In this document: piece after piece, positions 1-10,162 of the stretch
How the letters are laid out: each line of letters opens with the position of its first letter
How positions within the stretch are numbered: position 1 is the stretch's first letter
DNA from: Kalmusia sp. IMI 367209
Taxonomy: Eukaryota > Ascomycota > Dothideomycetes > Pleosporales > Didymosphaeriaceae
Assembly (NCBI GenBank): GCA_027946365.1
Contig: JAPEUQ010000008.1
Span: 930,001-994,000 of the forward strand
Direction of reading: 5' to 3'
DNA length: 64,000 bases
The notes under the pieces: model-generated
The model's input: only the letters and a program-made list of their open reading frames with translations
Told to the model about the DNA's origin: nothing
Database searches by the model: none
Made by a program: the position numbers and the translations under genes

Positions 1-240
1 AAAAGTGTTAATTGTTAGATGCTTTAAGAGAAGCCGCTATAAAGCTTCTAAGCTAATTACTAAGGTAAACGTTAACGATAATTCCTTCCTGTCATTTGCT
101 GGTGTGGAGCTCCTTCCGCCAATAGTAAAGCTTTGTTTCAAATTACTCAAGCCTATTCTCTACATATGAAAATGACTTCGTGCCTCAGCAACATGCCCGT
201 TGACTTCCAAAAGTGACCAAAGTAGAATCCTGGTTTCGTT

Positions 241-2114
241 TCAAGCTTTCCCAAGTATGATGTCCGCCGCTCGCTCAGCAACGGCATATACGGTTGTCTG
301 AGGATTACCACGCGTAATAACTGGCATCATGCTCGAGTCGACGATCCGCAGATTCTTCACGCCGTGCACCTTCAAGTCTGACCCAACAACACCGCCTTTC
401 TCTCTAGGCAACATCACGGCCGTTCCTACAGGATGCCAGTTGGATATTGTGCTTACTCTGGCGTAGGCGCGCGCTTCTTCGAGATTGTTAGCCTTCGCTA
501 AAGGATTATTCCGACGTCCGTTCACGGGATCTTTAATCAGGTCTCCCAGGGGCCCTGATCGAGCGAGATCCTCGATGAAGGTCAGGTGACGAGCGAAAAT
601 CTCTACGTCTAATGGATGCTGGAAGTATTCAGGGTCAATAGTAGGCTTAGCCGTCGGATCTCTCGTGGCGATATGTGAACTACCGCGTAAGAAGGGGTGG
701 AGATGCGTGATACCAATAGTCAAGAAGTTACCGGTCACGTTGGGCGTGCTGAGAGTCGAGTCGTTACCAAAGCTGCCGAGGGCGGGCGCGAGCCAGAAAG
801 CGGCCGAGCCATCTTGTTCACTAGACAATGTTGAAGCGGCGAACTCGTAATATCCTTGCTGTACAGGTTGCCTGCCATCAACCACAGCCGGATACCTGGA
901 AAGCAGTCCTTCGAGCTCCTTCTTGCCCGTATCAGACCGGAATTGCAGCACTGGCATGACGGCGAAGGAGCCGATACCACCAATGGCAAGTGGGCCAGTG
1001 CGATCTGCCGCATAGGCTGCTACCGCAGCTTGAAGAACTTCAGGAACCTTCCGACGAAGATCGTCCAGCGTCTTAACACCATCTTTGACTTCGAAGCTGA
1101 TGCCGGTCATGAGGTGATCTTGAAGGTTCCTTCCCACATTCGGACTTTCGACGATAACTTCGATACTTAAGGAATTCAAGACATCTTTGCATCCGATTCC
1201 TGAGAGCTCGAGTAACTTGGGCGTTCCATAAACACCTGCAGCCAGGATGACCTCTTTCCTGGCTTGCACCTCGTGAGTCTCGCCGTTTACCTGCCACTTC
1301 ACTCCTTGAACGGCATAGTCCTGGCCAAGGTTTTTCAGTACCATCTTCTCGACCACAGTGTTCGTCTGGACTTCAAGATTGGAGCGACCTCTCACTGGCA
1401 AGTAGTATGCGGTCCCTGAATGGGTTCGGGTCTTTGTATCAACATCAATAGAGGAAGCACATGTGAACCCTCCTTGAATATGCCCTGAGAACACATCCGC
1501 TTTTGGTGTCCATCCTAGTTCTTTGAAAGACTCCGTCCATGCGGAGGGCATAGGATCATCGAGAGTGCCTGAAAAGGATGCGTGCAAAGGGCCATTACCC
1601 TGCTGCGATCGTGGGTATTCGCTAAAACCTAGATGCGCAGATGTTGCCTGGTCAGACGGATACGTCAAGTTACGAAACTTGGTATAATACGGCTCCAGGG
1701 TACTCCAGCTCCATCCTTCGTTTCCCAATTTACCCCATTCATCAATGCCAGCTTGGGATGGCGGAATGAATGCGAGACCGTTGATTGCGCTGGACCCGCC
1801 CAGTACATGCCCTTGGGGCTGACCTATCGAACGATTGTTTAATCCTGCCTATCAAATTGTGCGTCAGCTTTAGCTTGAAACACTTTAGAAGCCTCTAATA
1901 CCTGCGAGATTGTTGTGAAATTCCAATCGACGGTAGTTCCAAGCTGGCTTTGCCACAGAGCAGGTGTCAAGCCTCGAGAATCCGTTAACCGATCTTCTCC
2001 AGCTTCGAGCACGAGCACTTGTGTGTTTGGATCTGCGCTCAACCTGTTCGCTACAACCAATCCTGCTGTTCCGCCCCCAACGATGATGTAATCGTATTCT
2101 TGACAAGTTGCCAT
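241..2114 (-). CDS. GMC-family FAD oxidoreductase
   Basis: Two exons, 1902-2114 and 241-1848, with a 53-nt intron (donor GTATTA, acceptor TTTGATAG) give about 606 residues, normal for the glucose-methanol-choline family. The N-terminus carries the FAD-binding Rossmann signature ([19 protein letters not shown], ending near VLVLEAGE). The second exon opens with the GMC signature [15 protein letters not shown]. The C-terminus has WHPVGTAVM and a later [13 protein letters not shown], which supply the expected catalytic His and second His/Asn. These enzymes oxidise alcohols or aldehydes with flavin; the substrate cannot be read from sequence. An open frame continues upstream to 2228, but the Met at 2114 is chosen because it sits directly before the dinucleotide-binding fold, as in relatives. 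No clear secretion signal follows this start. The next gene on the same strand is a UbiA-type membrane enzyme, so a shared biosynthetic role is possible but inferred. Confidence 0.9.
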
Positions 2115-3398
2115 ATTGAAGAACTGTAGAGAGGTGAAGAACGCAAAGAAGCGTGGAATGGAGAGTTTGAACACAGTTGACTGCGCCGCGAAAGGGCGCC
2201 GAACCTTACGAGGTATCGAGGTTGCCATATCTGCTACACAGTAATGATATGACGGAGATTAATCGACCAATGATATCGCGATCGTTTCGTTCAACCAATC
2301 TGTTGCTCGTGTAACGCTATTGACTCAGAGATGATTTCGTAGGTCGACCACGCAGTATCGGCCCGCCTCATGTCCAGTAAGAGAGGCTGTGAAGTATGAC
2401 TTGGCCTGCAAGTGATATCTTATACATCTACGTTATGCAAAGAGAATCTGGCTGCAAATTGCAATGTTGCCGTGTGGGAAATCCTTCCGCAGGCATAGCT
2501 ACGCCGCATGCGGGCCTCGGTCATTAACTGACATATTTGAATGTCCAGATTGACTAGCGTGGATAGAGCTCTGCATGATTTTATTGAAAACCTGCACGGT
2601 CTGGTGCGATAGGTGTCTGAGCTGCACATCCTCTCTTGTGATCGTGCCTCGATTTGGTAGGGGTGTGCATCCAGCTGGCCTGTGCATCGAGCCAAGCACT
2701 ACGGTATCTCCAACATGTTCGCGTTTAACCCGCACAGTTCAACCGACCTGGGTTGTACTGCGGAATGAGGCCCGATAGGTTGTACGGTTTAGTGCCTCGT
2801 TCGGAGTCCGTACCTTGTCGCACAAAATTTACAACATTCTTTTGCCAGCGGTGATTCGGTGGTTAAACAGGTAGCAGTGGTGTGAAAGTCTATCAATTTG
2901 ACGAAATTTGGCGTTCATGTCGATCTATCACAATGTTCAGATTGGACTTCGTTTTCCAGTCAGGTTCAGTCACGTATCGTAGTAGGGATAAAAGACCTTT
3001 TATCGGGCATAGGCGCAGACTGGGGCATGAGCCGGAAAGATCAATCATTTCGTCGCTTAAATGCTTGCAGATCAGCATTCTCTTACCCTGATGCTTAATT
3101 TGATAGAGGATTGGTTATTCTAGTGATGTCAAATCACTGATCAGTATTTCGATTTGAAGCCGGGCATGGTTGAGTTTGTGCATGGGTCTCACACAACTGC
3201 AAGATGTCGTGCGAGTGATCTACGAGTCACAGATGTAACGCATGAGCGGACCGGAAGTAGAGCCTTATGTGTAGATTCCAATCAGAAAGTGATATTGAAG
3301 ATTTTACAGCGTCCCGGAGAGTACAACTGTGTCTGGTTCCACCCTAATCCCTACCATAGGTAGATAGTTTCTTCGGAGGTAACGATTGAGATATGCCG
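2115..3398. other. intergenic, no gene seen
   Basis: About 1.3 kb separates two genes on the same strand. It holds the promoter side of the GMC oxidoreductase and the 3' side of the UbiA-type gene. Short open frames occur on both strands, but none shows a domain, codon bias or splice partner that would support a gene. Confidence 0.5.
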
Positions 3399-4331
3399 TT
3401 AGGCACTTATATAAAACGGAACAACGTACAAGGAGATAATCCACATATTCCATAACCAGAAAGAAATCTTATCATCAACTATCGTCCGCTTGAAGAGAAA
3501 GCGATAACTCACAACAGCGGCCATGATATTTGGTCCCAAATATCCCAACGCATTGCTCTGAAGGTACCATGGGACAAGGCCCGACCAAAATGGAACCGCT
3601 AGCGCAAGGATTGATCGCGCTGCACGTTCGCCGATGACCAGGGGGACAGTATTGCGCTCTCGAGCTGCATCGCCGTCCATGTCTTCGAAATCTTGGGCAT
3701 GCACTGTTGTGAAGATGACGAGCCCGACGAACACAAACCAGGGCAGGGCAATTGGACCGAATGAAACACCAGTCGTTTTGGTGTTCGCCGTAACCTTCAG
3801 GGCTCCAGTGATGAATGATATGTATCCCAATGCGTTGATGAAATTCTTTTCCAGACAGCTACGATCAGCTCCTCCCAAACGATTATACCAGATTCCAAGG
3901 GATAGCATTGACAAACCTTGCGATGAGACGCCCATTTCGAAAGAGACAAGGATATTCATGCAGTAAAGAGTCGTCATTAAAGCGTTTGATAGTCTTGATG
4001 AGATGCGGTGCGAGGGCAGAGGCCTCCATGGCTTGTTGAGAGAATCCTCAAGAATGGCCGAATGGCCGCTTTGATTGTTGATAGCAAACGGCAAGAGGGT
4101 CGACCACGTCCAAAAGAGTACATGCGGCGCACGAGCAATGACGACTCTGAGAGAGAGCGGTCCAGACAGCAACGGCCGTCCAGAGAGAGCTCCAATCAGG
4201 CCGAATGTACTCGTAGGTAGAATGATTGTCTTGATATCAGAAAATGTGAAAAGCCAGATTGTGTATGCATGATACGCAATTGAATGCGATAGCTTCTGAA
4301 GATACAAATAAGTTGCAACGGAGGTTTCCAT
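3399..4331 (-). CDS. UbiA-superfamily membrane prenyltransferase or terpene cyclase
   Basis: A single exon of 310 residues with about seven to eight hydrophobic helices. Two polar loops hold the family's signatures. The first is NQSGHSAILEDSLNKPWRPL, with Asn, Glu-Asp and the NKPWRP segment. The second is QDFEDMDGDAARERNTVPL, an Asp-rich motif of the type that binds Mg-pyrophosphate. UbiA enzymes move a prenyl chain onto an acceptor. In fungi a subgroup works as membrane-bound terpene cyclases, the fumagillin cluster enzyme Fma-TC being the known example. The ED-x3-NKPWRPLPS layout here reminds me of that subgroup rather than of coenzyme Q or haem A enzymes, but this is from memory, not alignment. 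A GMC oxidoreductase lies downstream on the same strand, suitable for tailoring. The start is the first in-frame Met before the first helix; an extra 5' exon cannot be excluded. Confidence 0.8.
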   Translation of the reverse strand: METSVATYLYLQKLSHSIAYHAYTIWLFTFSDIKTIILPTSTFGLIGALSGRPLLSGPLSLRVVIARAPHVLFWTWSTLLPFAINNQSGHSAILEDSLNKPWRPLPSHRISSRLSNALMTTLYCMNILVSFEMGVSSQGLSMLSLGIWYNRLGGADRSCLEKNFINALGYISFITGALKVTANTKTTGVSFGPIALPWFVFVGLVIFTTVHAQDFEDMDGDAARERNTVPLVIGERAARSILALAVPFWSGLVPWYLQSNALGYLGPNIMAAVVSYRFLFKRTIVDDKISFWLWNMWIISLYVVPFYISA

Positions 4332-4610
4332 TTAGAAGTGGAATACTGGAAGTATGGTAAGGATGGTCTCAAATTCACGAGATACTAAGAAATTGCGTCA
4401 TATGACAATAAATATAGTCGCCAAAGACTCACTGCCATGAAGGTCTTCATTTTCTGGCAAGATATGCTGCCCGCAATGTCTACCACAGGTAGCATGTGAC
4501 TTTCCATGTCCTTGTCGCGTCGGAGTCAAGAATCCATGCAACAAGCCCACTCTCTTCGGGAAAGTGACTCTGCATTTGTCTCATTGAATTGTATCTGCAT
4601 GGTCCGAAGA
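4332..4610. promoter_or_regulatory. divergent promoter region, left half
   Basis: The UbiA-type gene (minus) and the rhodopsin-domain gene (plus) are transcribed away from each other across 4332-4919. This left half should hold the UbiA gene promoter. No specific operator was recognised. Confidence 0.35.
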
Positions 4611-4715
4611 GATTCCGACGGTGCTTGCTGTGCATATAAGGCGTATCCCGACGGTGCTTTATGAGGCATATCCCGACGGTGCTTGCTGTGCTTATGAGGC
4701 GTATCCCGACGTTGC
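4611..4715 (+). repeat. short tandem repeat, about three and a half imperfect copies
   Basis: The unit TATCCCGACGGTGCTTGCTG, followed by a TGC(A/T)TAT(A/G)AGGCG stretch, recurs imperfectly, with the TCCCGACG core at about 4613, 4646, 4670 and 4704. One copy is shortened, so spacing alternates between about 24 and 34 bp. It lies 200-300 bp upstream of the rhodopsin-domain gene. It is open in one frame (repeated YPDGA), but I read it as non-coding. Confidence 0.7.
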
Positions 4716-4919
4716 CTATTACCTTTTGCCTTTTCTAATGCAGGGTGATCCCAACCCTGACGGCTATATGCAAATTGAGCGCAACTCCTGCAGTGAAAGA
4801 TTACCCTGTACTGGTGAAGGTCTAGAAGACCGAATCCTCCCTCAGCCTGCCAGATGCACGTTCATTGTTCAGTCAGAAGAAGACTTTGCTTAAATCCAAT
4901 CATTATTACTCTATTCGTT

Positions 4920-6208
4920 ATGAGCAAAGTCGTTGGCAACACTCTGGGTTTTGCCCAGATTTCTGTCTTCGCTGTGTTTCAGGTTTTGATCACTGTAGCA
5001 TGCATCTTCATACTGTGGGCTCGAAGCATCGCGGGTGTGCGACTAGTACTTAATGATTACCTCATCTTATCCGCGTGGGTAAGTTATTTCATGCGGCCTC
5101 TCGTACCACAAATTTTACTGACCGATACACAGCTCTGGACCTCTGCTATTGGTGCGTGTGCGGTGATGTGTAGGTTGTTGCACACTTCTGAAGCGTAGTT
5201 TTACTGATTTTGCAGCTGTCGTATTGGGTGCGGCAGGACGCCATATGGATGCTGTGACTCACGAGGACATTATCACACTTCAAAAAGTACGTACACTCTC
5301 AAATTGCCAGATCTTACGCCTTGAGTTGACACCGACAAGCTCTTCCTTCCCGGCGCTTTCTTCTGGGCACTGGCAAATTCTTCAGTAAAGCTTTCTATGC
5401 TCGATTTCTACACAAAATTGTTTGCAAGTCCCCAGTTCAGGACGTTCAAGATAATTGTGAAAGCGATAGCAGCACTTACGGTGTGTTACTTGCTGGTTAT
5501 AATCCTTGAGACGTTTCTTTTGTGCCGACCGCTGGCCTATAACTGGAATAAGCTCATCGCTGGAGGTTACTGCGCAGATATCCATACAGCCTACTTTACA
5601 GCAGGGTTAATTAACTTAGTATTGGACGTCGCCATTGTCGTTATACCACTTCCGATGCTCTGGAACCTCCAACTTCCTCTTTTCAAAAAGTTGGGCATTA
5701 TGTTCATGCTGAGCATAGGAATATTGTAAGACCATTCAATTCTCAGAGGTACAAAGGCGCTTGTACTGACACGATATCGTCTTTCAGCATCTGCATCATA
5801 ACAATCCTACGCTTGTTGGCTATCAAAAGGCTCGACTTCACCAACTTCACCTACACCGCTGCGCAAGTCCAAACATGGAGTATTCTCGAACCACAGCTTG
5901 GCATCATCAATGCTTGCATTCCACTGATGCTTCCTGTATTACGTAAATTGTTTCCTTTAAAGACCCCAGAGTCAAAGCTGCCGAGGGATCAAAGTTCGGG
6001 CCTAGTCACGATTGGAGGCAGTGGCTGGTCATCGCAGAATGACAAGCGAAAATTCCGTCGTTTACACGAGGTCTCCTATCCATTACATTCCATTCTGAAT
6101 TCACACCACAATGACACAATGCACGATATGCTTGAGAAACGCCGAACAGAAACAGTGTCGGAGGAGGAACTGGTCGCAGAGAGCGCGACTATGGTTGCCT
6201 CGCGATGA
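4920..6208 (+). CDS. rhodopsin-domain integral membrane protein (PTH11-like, no CFEM)
   Basis: Five exons: 4920-5078, 5133-5151, 5216-5286, 5340-5725 and 5788-6208. The introns have canonical GT-AG ends and lengths of 54, 64, 53 and 62 nt. The protein is about 351 residues. It has the seven-helix layout of the large fungal rhodopsin-like family: helix 1 FAQISVFAVFQVLITVACIF, the loop motif DDY-type (here NDYL), LFLPGAFFWALANSSVKLSM before helix 3, helix 4 near LTVCYLLVIILE, a CAD loop after helix 4, and a final LEPQLGIINACIPLMLPVLRK that is very typical. The cytoplasmic tail of about 90 residues is polar. Members are thought to be surface sensors or receptors; many are expanded in plant-associated fungi. 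An extracellular Cys-rich CFEM domain is absent. Ligand unknown. Confidence 0.88.
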
Positions 6209-6851
6209 ACATAGCAGACTTGGAGAGACATTGAGATGTTGACGCCGGACGTTTCCATCATAAGACTTTGTTCGGCTCGTGTAGTTTCACCTTCTCATGC
6301 TTCCAGTAACAATAAATAATAACACTTACTCTGCATAGCCTTTTGCAGCCTTTGTGTATAATTTCAAGGGTTTAGGACTAAGCAGCTTCACAATATCATC
6401 ATTTTAACTGCATGTCCTGCTTGCCCGCTGTGAGCTGCAAGGGCCTAGGCTTAGAGGTCAGAAATATCAACACCACAACTGCGTGACATGGTTGCAACAA
6501 ATCACCAGCGCAGGCACCAGCGAAATAAGTGAGAATCTTTTCAGATAGATCAGGTCTGGGCAATGCAGATGAAAGTCACGAGAGAATCTAAAATCGTGAA
6601 GTCTGAGATGAGCGATAGGCGACGATGGAGATGGCCAATGATCATTGTGGGAGATTCAAATGACGTATGTTCGCTACTTACTATGAATTCATCACGTTAA
6701 AATGAATTATCGAGTCGTCGTTTACTCTTGATCTTAATGATCTTTCTAGGATAGCTCTATCGCGCATTTCGAATATCTACTTAGTATCAAGTCGTACGGA
6801 GGGTTTACCATGCCCCGAACGGACTATGAGATCATAGGCGCAAGAACTGCG
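6209..6851. other. AT-rich intergenic sequence
   Basis: Stretch between the rhodopsin-domain gene and the 5S rRNA terminator. It holds an A/T-rich 3' region with AATAATAAC-like motifs near 6310 that could serve in polyadenylation of the upstream gene. No open frame of note. Confidence 0.5.
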
Positions 6852-6871
6852 AAAAAAAAATAAGGCGAAAA
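6852..6871 (-). terminator. RNA polymerase III terminator of the 5S gene
   Basis: Read on the minus strand, just 3' of the 5S gene, there is a run of four T (6868-6871) and then a run of nine T (6852-6860). This is the normal pol III stop signal. Confidence 0.75.
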
Positions 6872-6872
6872 G

Positions 6873-6991
6873 ACATACAACAGCGGGTATTCGCTAGTGG
6901 TCACCCACCTAACTACTAATCCGCCGGTACCTTGCTTAAATAGGGCTGAGCGAACGGGAAGCCTTGTTCTCAAGGTCCTATGGTCGTATGT
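6873..6991 (-). rRNA. 5S ribosomal RNA
   Basis: 119 nt. The 5' end ACATACGACCATAGGACC and the 3' end CGCTGTTGTATGT pair to give helix I (nine base pairs including one G-U). The central GGTGGGTGACCACTAGCGAA segment is the conserved fungal loop. Segment GGACCTTG pairs with CAAGGTACC as helix II with the usual single bulge, so the fold is intact and the gene is probably functional. A T-run follows for pol III termination. Fungi of this group carry 5S genes singly scattered in the genome rather than in the rDNA unit, which fits its position alone in AT-rich DNA. A decayed copy lies near 62333. Confidence 0.92.
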
Positions 6992-7682
6992 GATAGAACG
7001 TGAAAATAGTTTATAACTTATACCGTTAGATTTGCTATTTGCAGTGATCGAATAGTCTGGTTACGGTCCCTCAACACACGGTAAAAAAGTCGGAAAACTA
7101 ACTTCAGTCACTATAGTCGTGTATTAAGGCTAGTGACCAAATTGTTTACTAATAGGTTTTTCCTCTCGTAGCTAGTCTAATCACTCTATTCATCCTCATT
7201 TTCTTGCCTCTATGGTTTAGATGTCAAAATAAATTTATCTAGCCTAGCGAGAGATGGTGTGCTATTGAAATTGCTAGACAGCGGGAATCAATCAAGTGCT
7301 TCGGAGAGACTGAGACTGCTACATGGTGTAAGAGCGAGATTCAGAGAGGCAGTTCCACAGAATGAGGTTCAGAAATTTTTCATAGCCTTTATATAAACTG
7401 TAAACTGTAAACAAGTCGAGTATTGTTCGTTTTAGAAAGATATGCTTGTATAAATGAGTATTTGTAACAAGCCAATATGCTCTATAAGTAAGTGGCTAGT
7501 ATACGCGATGACAATCATTTGTACTTATTTTTTAGTGTAGTACGATTTTCCACTTAGTAAGCTTTCCTTTATCTTTGGGAGCACAGAAGTCCACTATGTA
7601 AAGCTAGTAACTACTGTTTTGGGCCAATAGCCAGCTCCCACTGCGTTTGCGACGTGGACTATTCATAGGACTTTCCCAACAT
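6992..7682. other. AT-rich intergenic sequence
   Basis: Upstream side of the 5S gene and downstream side of the EthD gene. Low GC, many stops in all frames. Nothing recognised. Confidence 0.5.
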
Positions 7683-8179
7683 TTACTCAAGCTTCTGCAC
7701 GTGTGCTCTCTCTCCAATGGTGACCTCCCTCCTCATGATGATCAATTTCGTCTTCTCCGGGATTGCGAACTTAGCTTCCTCGTCCAAAATTGGCTCAGCG
7801 ACATCGCTGTGCATGAAAGTGATGAATTGCTGGCAGTGAAGCTCATCCGCGAACGTCTATCACATGCCGATGCTCATTAGCACCCCGTTCCAGCCTCCCA
7901 AAGAGCTGGTATAATACGTACCATCTCGCCAAAGCAATCCCACTCCATGCCTTCATCCGTACCGATCAACAGCCTTGGCATCCCCATCGGACCCTCGCCT
8001 TCGTCCACGTGATATCGGCGCGTCCATGTCAGAGGGTGCACTTTTCCTGCAATTTTTTTCAACAGCGGCGCATACACGGTCTCATTGTGATGCCGGAATT
8101 CCTCGCGCGTAATGCCTTCTTTGCGCGTTGCGACGGTCGCGAGAATGAAAGGGTACTTCGAGATGACTGTTTCGGGCAT
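7683..8179 (-). CDS. EthD-domain protein
   Basis: Two exons, 7922-8179 and 7683-7856, joined in phase 0 across a 65-nt intron (GTACGT...GTGATAG), give 143 residues. The product begins MPETVISKYPFILATVATRK and contains EEFRHHNETVYAPLLKK, the stretch typical of the dimeric alpha/beta-barrel EthD family, then the late segment IPEKTKLIIMRREVTIGE. Fungal EthD proteins include decarboxylases and cyclase-like enzymes in polyketide pathways, while others are uncharacterised; no catalytic role can be assigned here. The open frame extends upstream to 8269, but the Met at 8179 is preferred because family members start just before the first strand. Without the splice the protein would end early as a 100-residue fragment. 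Confidence 0.85.
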
Positions 8180-8753
8180 TTTAGATTTGAGGAAAGGGGG
8201 GAGGATACAGTAGGTGTGGTGTATAAGTGCGAAGTGAGATGATGCAATGTCAGATACTAGTGGGTCCACTAGTATCGCCCTCCCGCAGCTAAAGTGTTTC
8301 AGTCCCTGATTTTGAAGCCTGCCACGCTCTCCTTAGCGAACGCAGTGGTGTGAGAGTGTTGTTGCGATGCTGCATAAGGGCGGTAAATAAAGCAGCTCGT
8401 AATTTCCAAAGTCTGGCACCATTTGCAGGCATGCTAATTAGCAAGCGCGGGCACGTGTTCGCTGGCGACTGGACAAATTTAAAGTTTGGCATTTGCAATT
8501 AATTTGCAGCTAAGATTTGCTAGTGAGTGGGCGAGACTTCGGCATTGGGTTGTACGTTGTGGAGAGGGTCTAAACCAAGCAAAATATTAAGGAAGAGAAT
8601 AAGGATGTTCATCGACAAAAAGAATTACCGTCTATAGTTACATTACTACTTGAAGCCGAAATTCTTTTCGCTTGCACGCATCAGTACCACTTTAATGCAT
8701 CGCATGCATAGGCACGAATCCAATTTGAAATAGCAGAACTAAACGCGCTAGCT
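8180..8753. other. intergenic, nothing recognised
   Basis: Promoter side of the EthD gene on its left end, then sequence without supported genes. A short inverted-repeat-like stretch (CACTAGTATC near 8255) was not developed further. Confidence 0.4.
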
Positions 8754-9107
8754 TTAGCTTCCATTTGATTGGCTTAAGCTCTCTATATTTCTCACAGAAT
8801 TACCCAAGAAAACATTCATACGGTAAGGTGAAGGGAGCGGAAAGAACTCAACTGAATGCTCATCTATCACTGGACCATCGAGCAGTGTTGTAGGAACTTG
8901 TCCTGCAGCTTCATATCGAGTGGGGTCAGCGCTGAGCTCGTTTACCAAGGGCGGCCACAGCGAAGCCGTCGACGTGCAGATACCATCTTTGACGGCCTCT
9001 GCTGTGTCGCAAATGAACCTTTCAGAAAAATGATTAAGATCACGTTCCCAGACTCGATGAGAAACTTCGCGACTTGTACGGAGGGATACCTGTTAATGGT
9101 TCCTCAG
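8754..9107 (-). CDS. unrecognised open frame, possible gene fragment
   Basis: An uninterrupted minus-strand frame of about 115 codons runs from an AACAG that could be a 3' splice site near 9097 down to a stop at 8754. It reads as ordinary soluble protein (for example ERFICDTAEAVKDG and TTLLDGPVIDEHSVEFFPLP). I found no start codon with context, no upstream exon in frame and no family resemblance. It may be the last exon of a gene, a decayed gene, or chance. Confidence 0.2.
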
Positions 9108-10162
9108 GTAATGCTGAAAGAACGCGACCACATTCAACCACAGAGGTGAACGCTAATAATGCCGGGAATTTTTGACCTAGGTACTTAAATCTACGTTAGT
9201 TCAGCCGTTAGAGAATCTTCATTGCGACGTCTGACAAGACAATAACCAATGGAGCAAAGCTAGGAACAAAGTCGGACTCGATGCTCTCCTACAATTTCTC
9301 ATGATAATCCGTGGGCTTCGGTGCTAAGCCAAGAGTTGGTCTGGCTCACGAAGCACCTCTTTTTCTCAGCCACAGAAGGCGGGCAAGGCTCGTCTCCGTC
9401 ATTGCAGGCCTGAAGAGAATACATCTACAGAAGACGACAGATACGTCAGGTGTTCGATCGACAGATCACGACTTTGAATGCCGAACATATTCCACCTCTC
9501 TGTTCTCCCCGCTTGAGGAAAACGTCCCAAAGGGAAACATCCTGAAATAAGAGCATGGTCACGGGAAAACGCGTGAATTCAGAGAAACCAAGATTCGAAT
9601 GGTTATTATTGTAGCTAATCATAACGAGAACCGGGTATATAAATGACCTAAATATAATAATTCTAATACCTTTATTGTCACCACCTTTTCACTCGCCTTT
9701 CAAGTTCAAAAGCAGGAGGGAACCGCTATGTCTTTTTCAGCTTACTATGCTTTAAAATCTTCTACCCAACACCCACTCTTCGATCATCGATGCGGTCATC
9801 TCCTTTCATCACTTATTGCCGTGGGCGACCATGACACTGCTTCCATTCCTTTGGCGATATACATGCAGGACAGAGGCTTTCTATGAGGCTTAGATGGTAG
9901 GACGGGCAGATTAGCAGTATATATCCAGCTGTTTCCGCGGTATGTGATGCTATTATGGGTTTTCGGTGGGCTTGTTCAGGTAAAAGGTTTGGCGTAGAAT
10001 GGCTGAAGATTATGGCTCGATAGGTCGTCATGCCCACAAGCTACTGCTGTTCGCACTAGCTGTATCTATACATCACTTTAAAGGCTTGCATTAACAACGT
10101 CTTCAACATGGATAGAGAAGTATTTCTACTCTTAGCAGCTCCACCCCTTGTACTAGACCCAC
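9108..10162. other. intergenic, nothing recognised
   Basis: About 1 kb downstream of the HNH gene. Small open frames on both strands (for example 9311-9550 plus, 9813-10037 minus) lack any supporting feature. AT-rich patch near 9640-9680. Confidence 0.4.
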
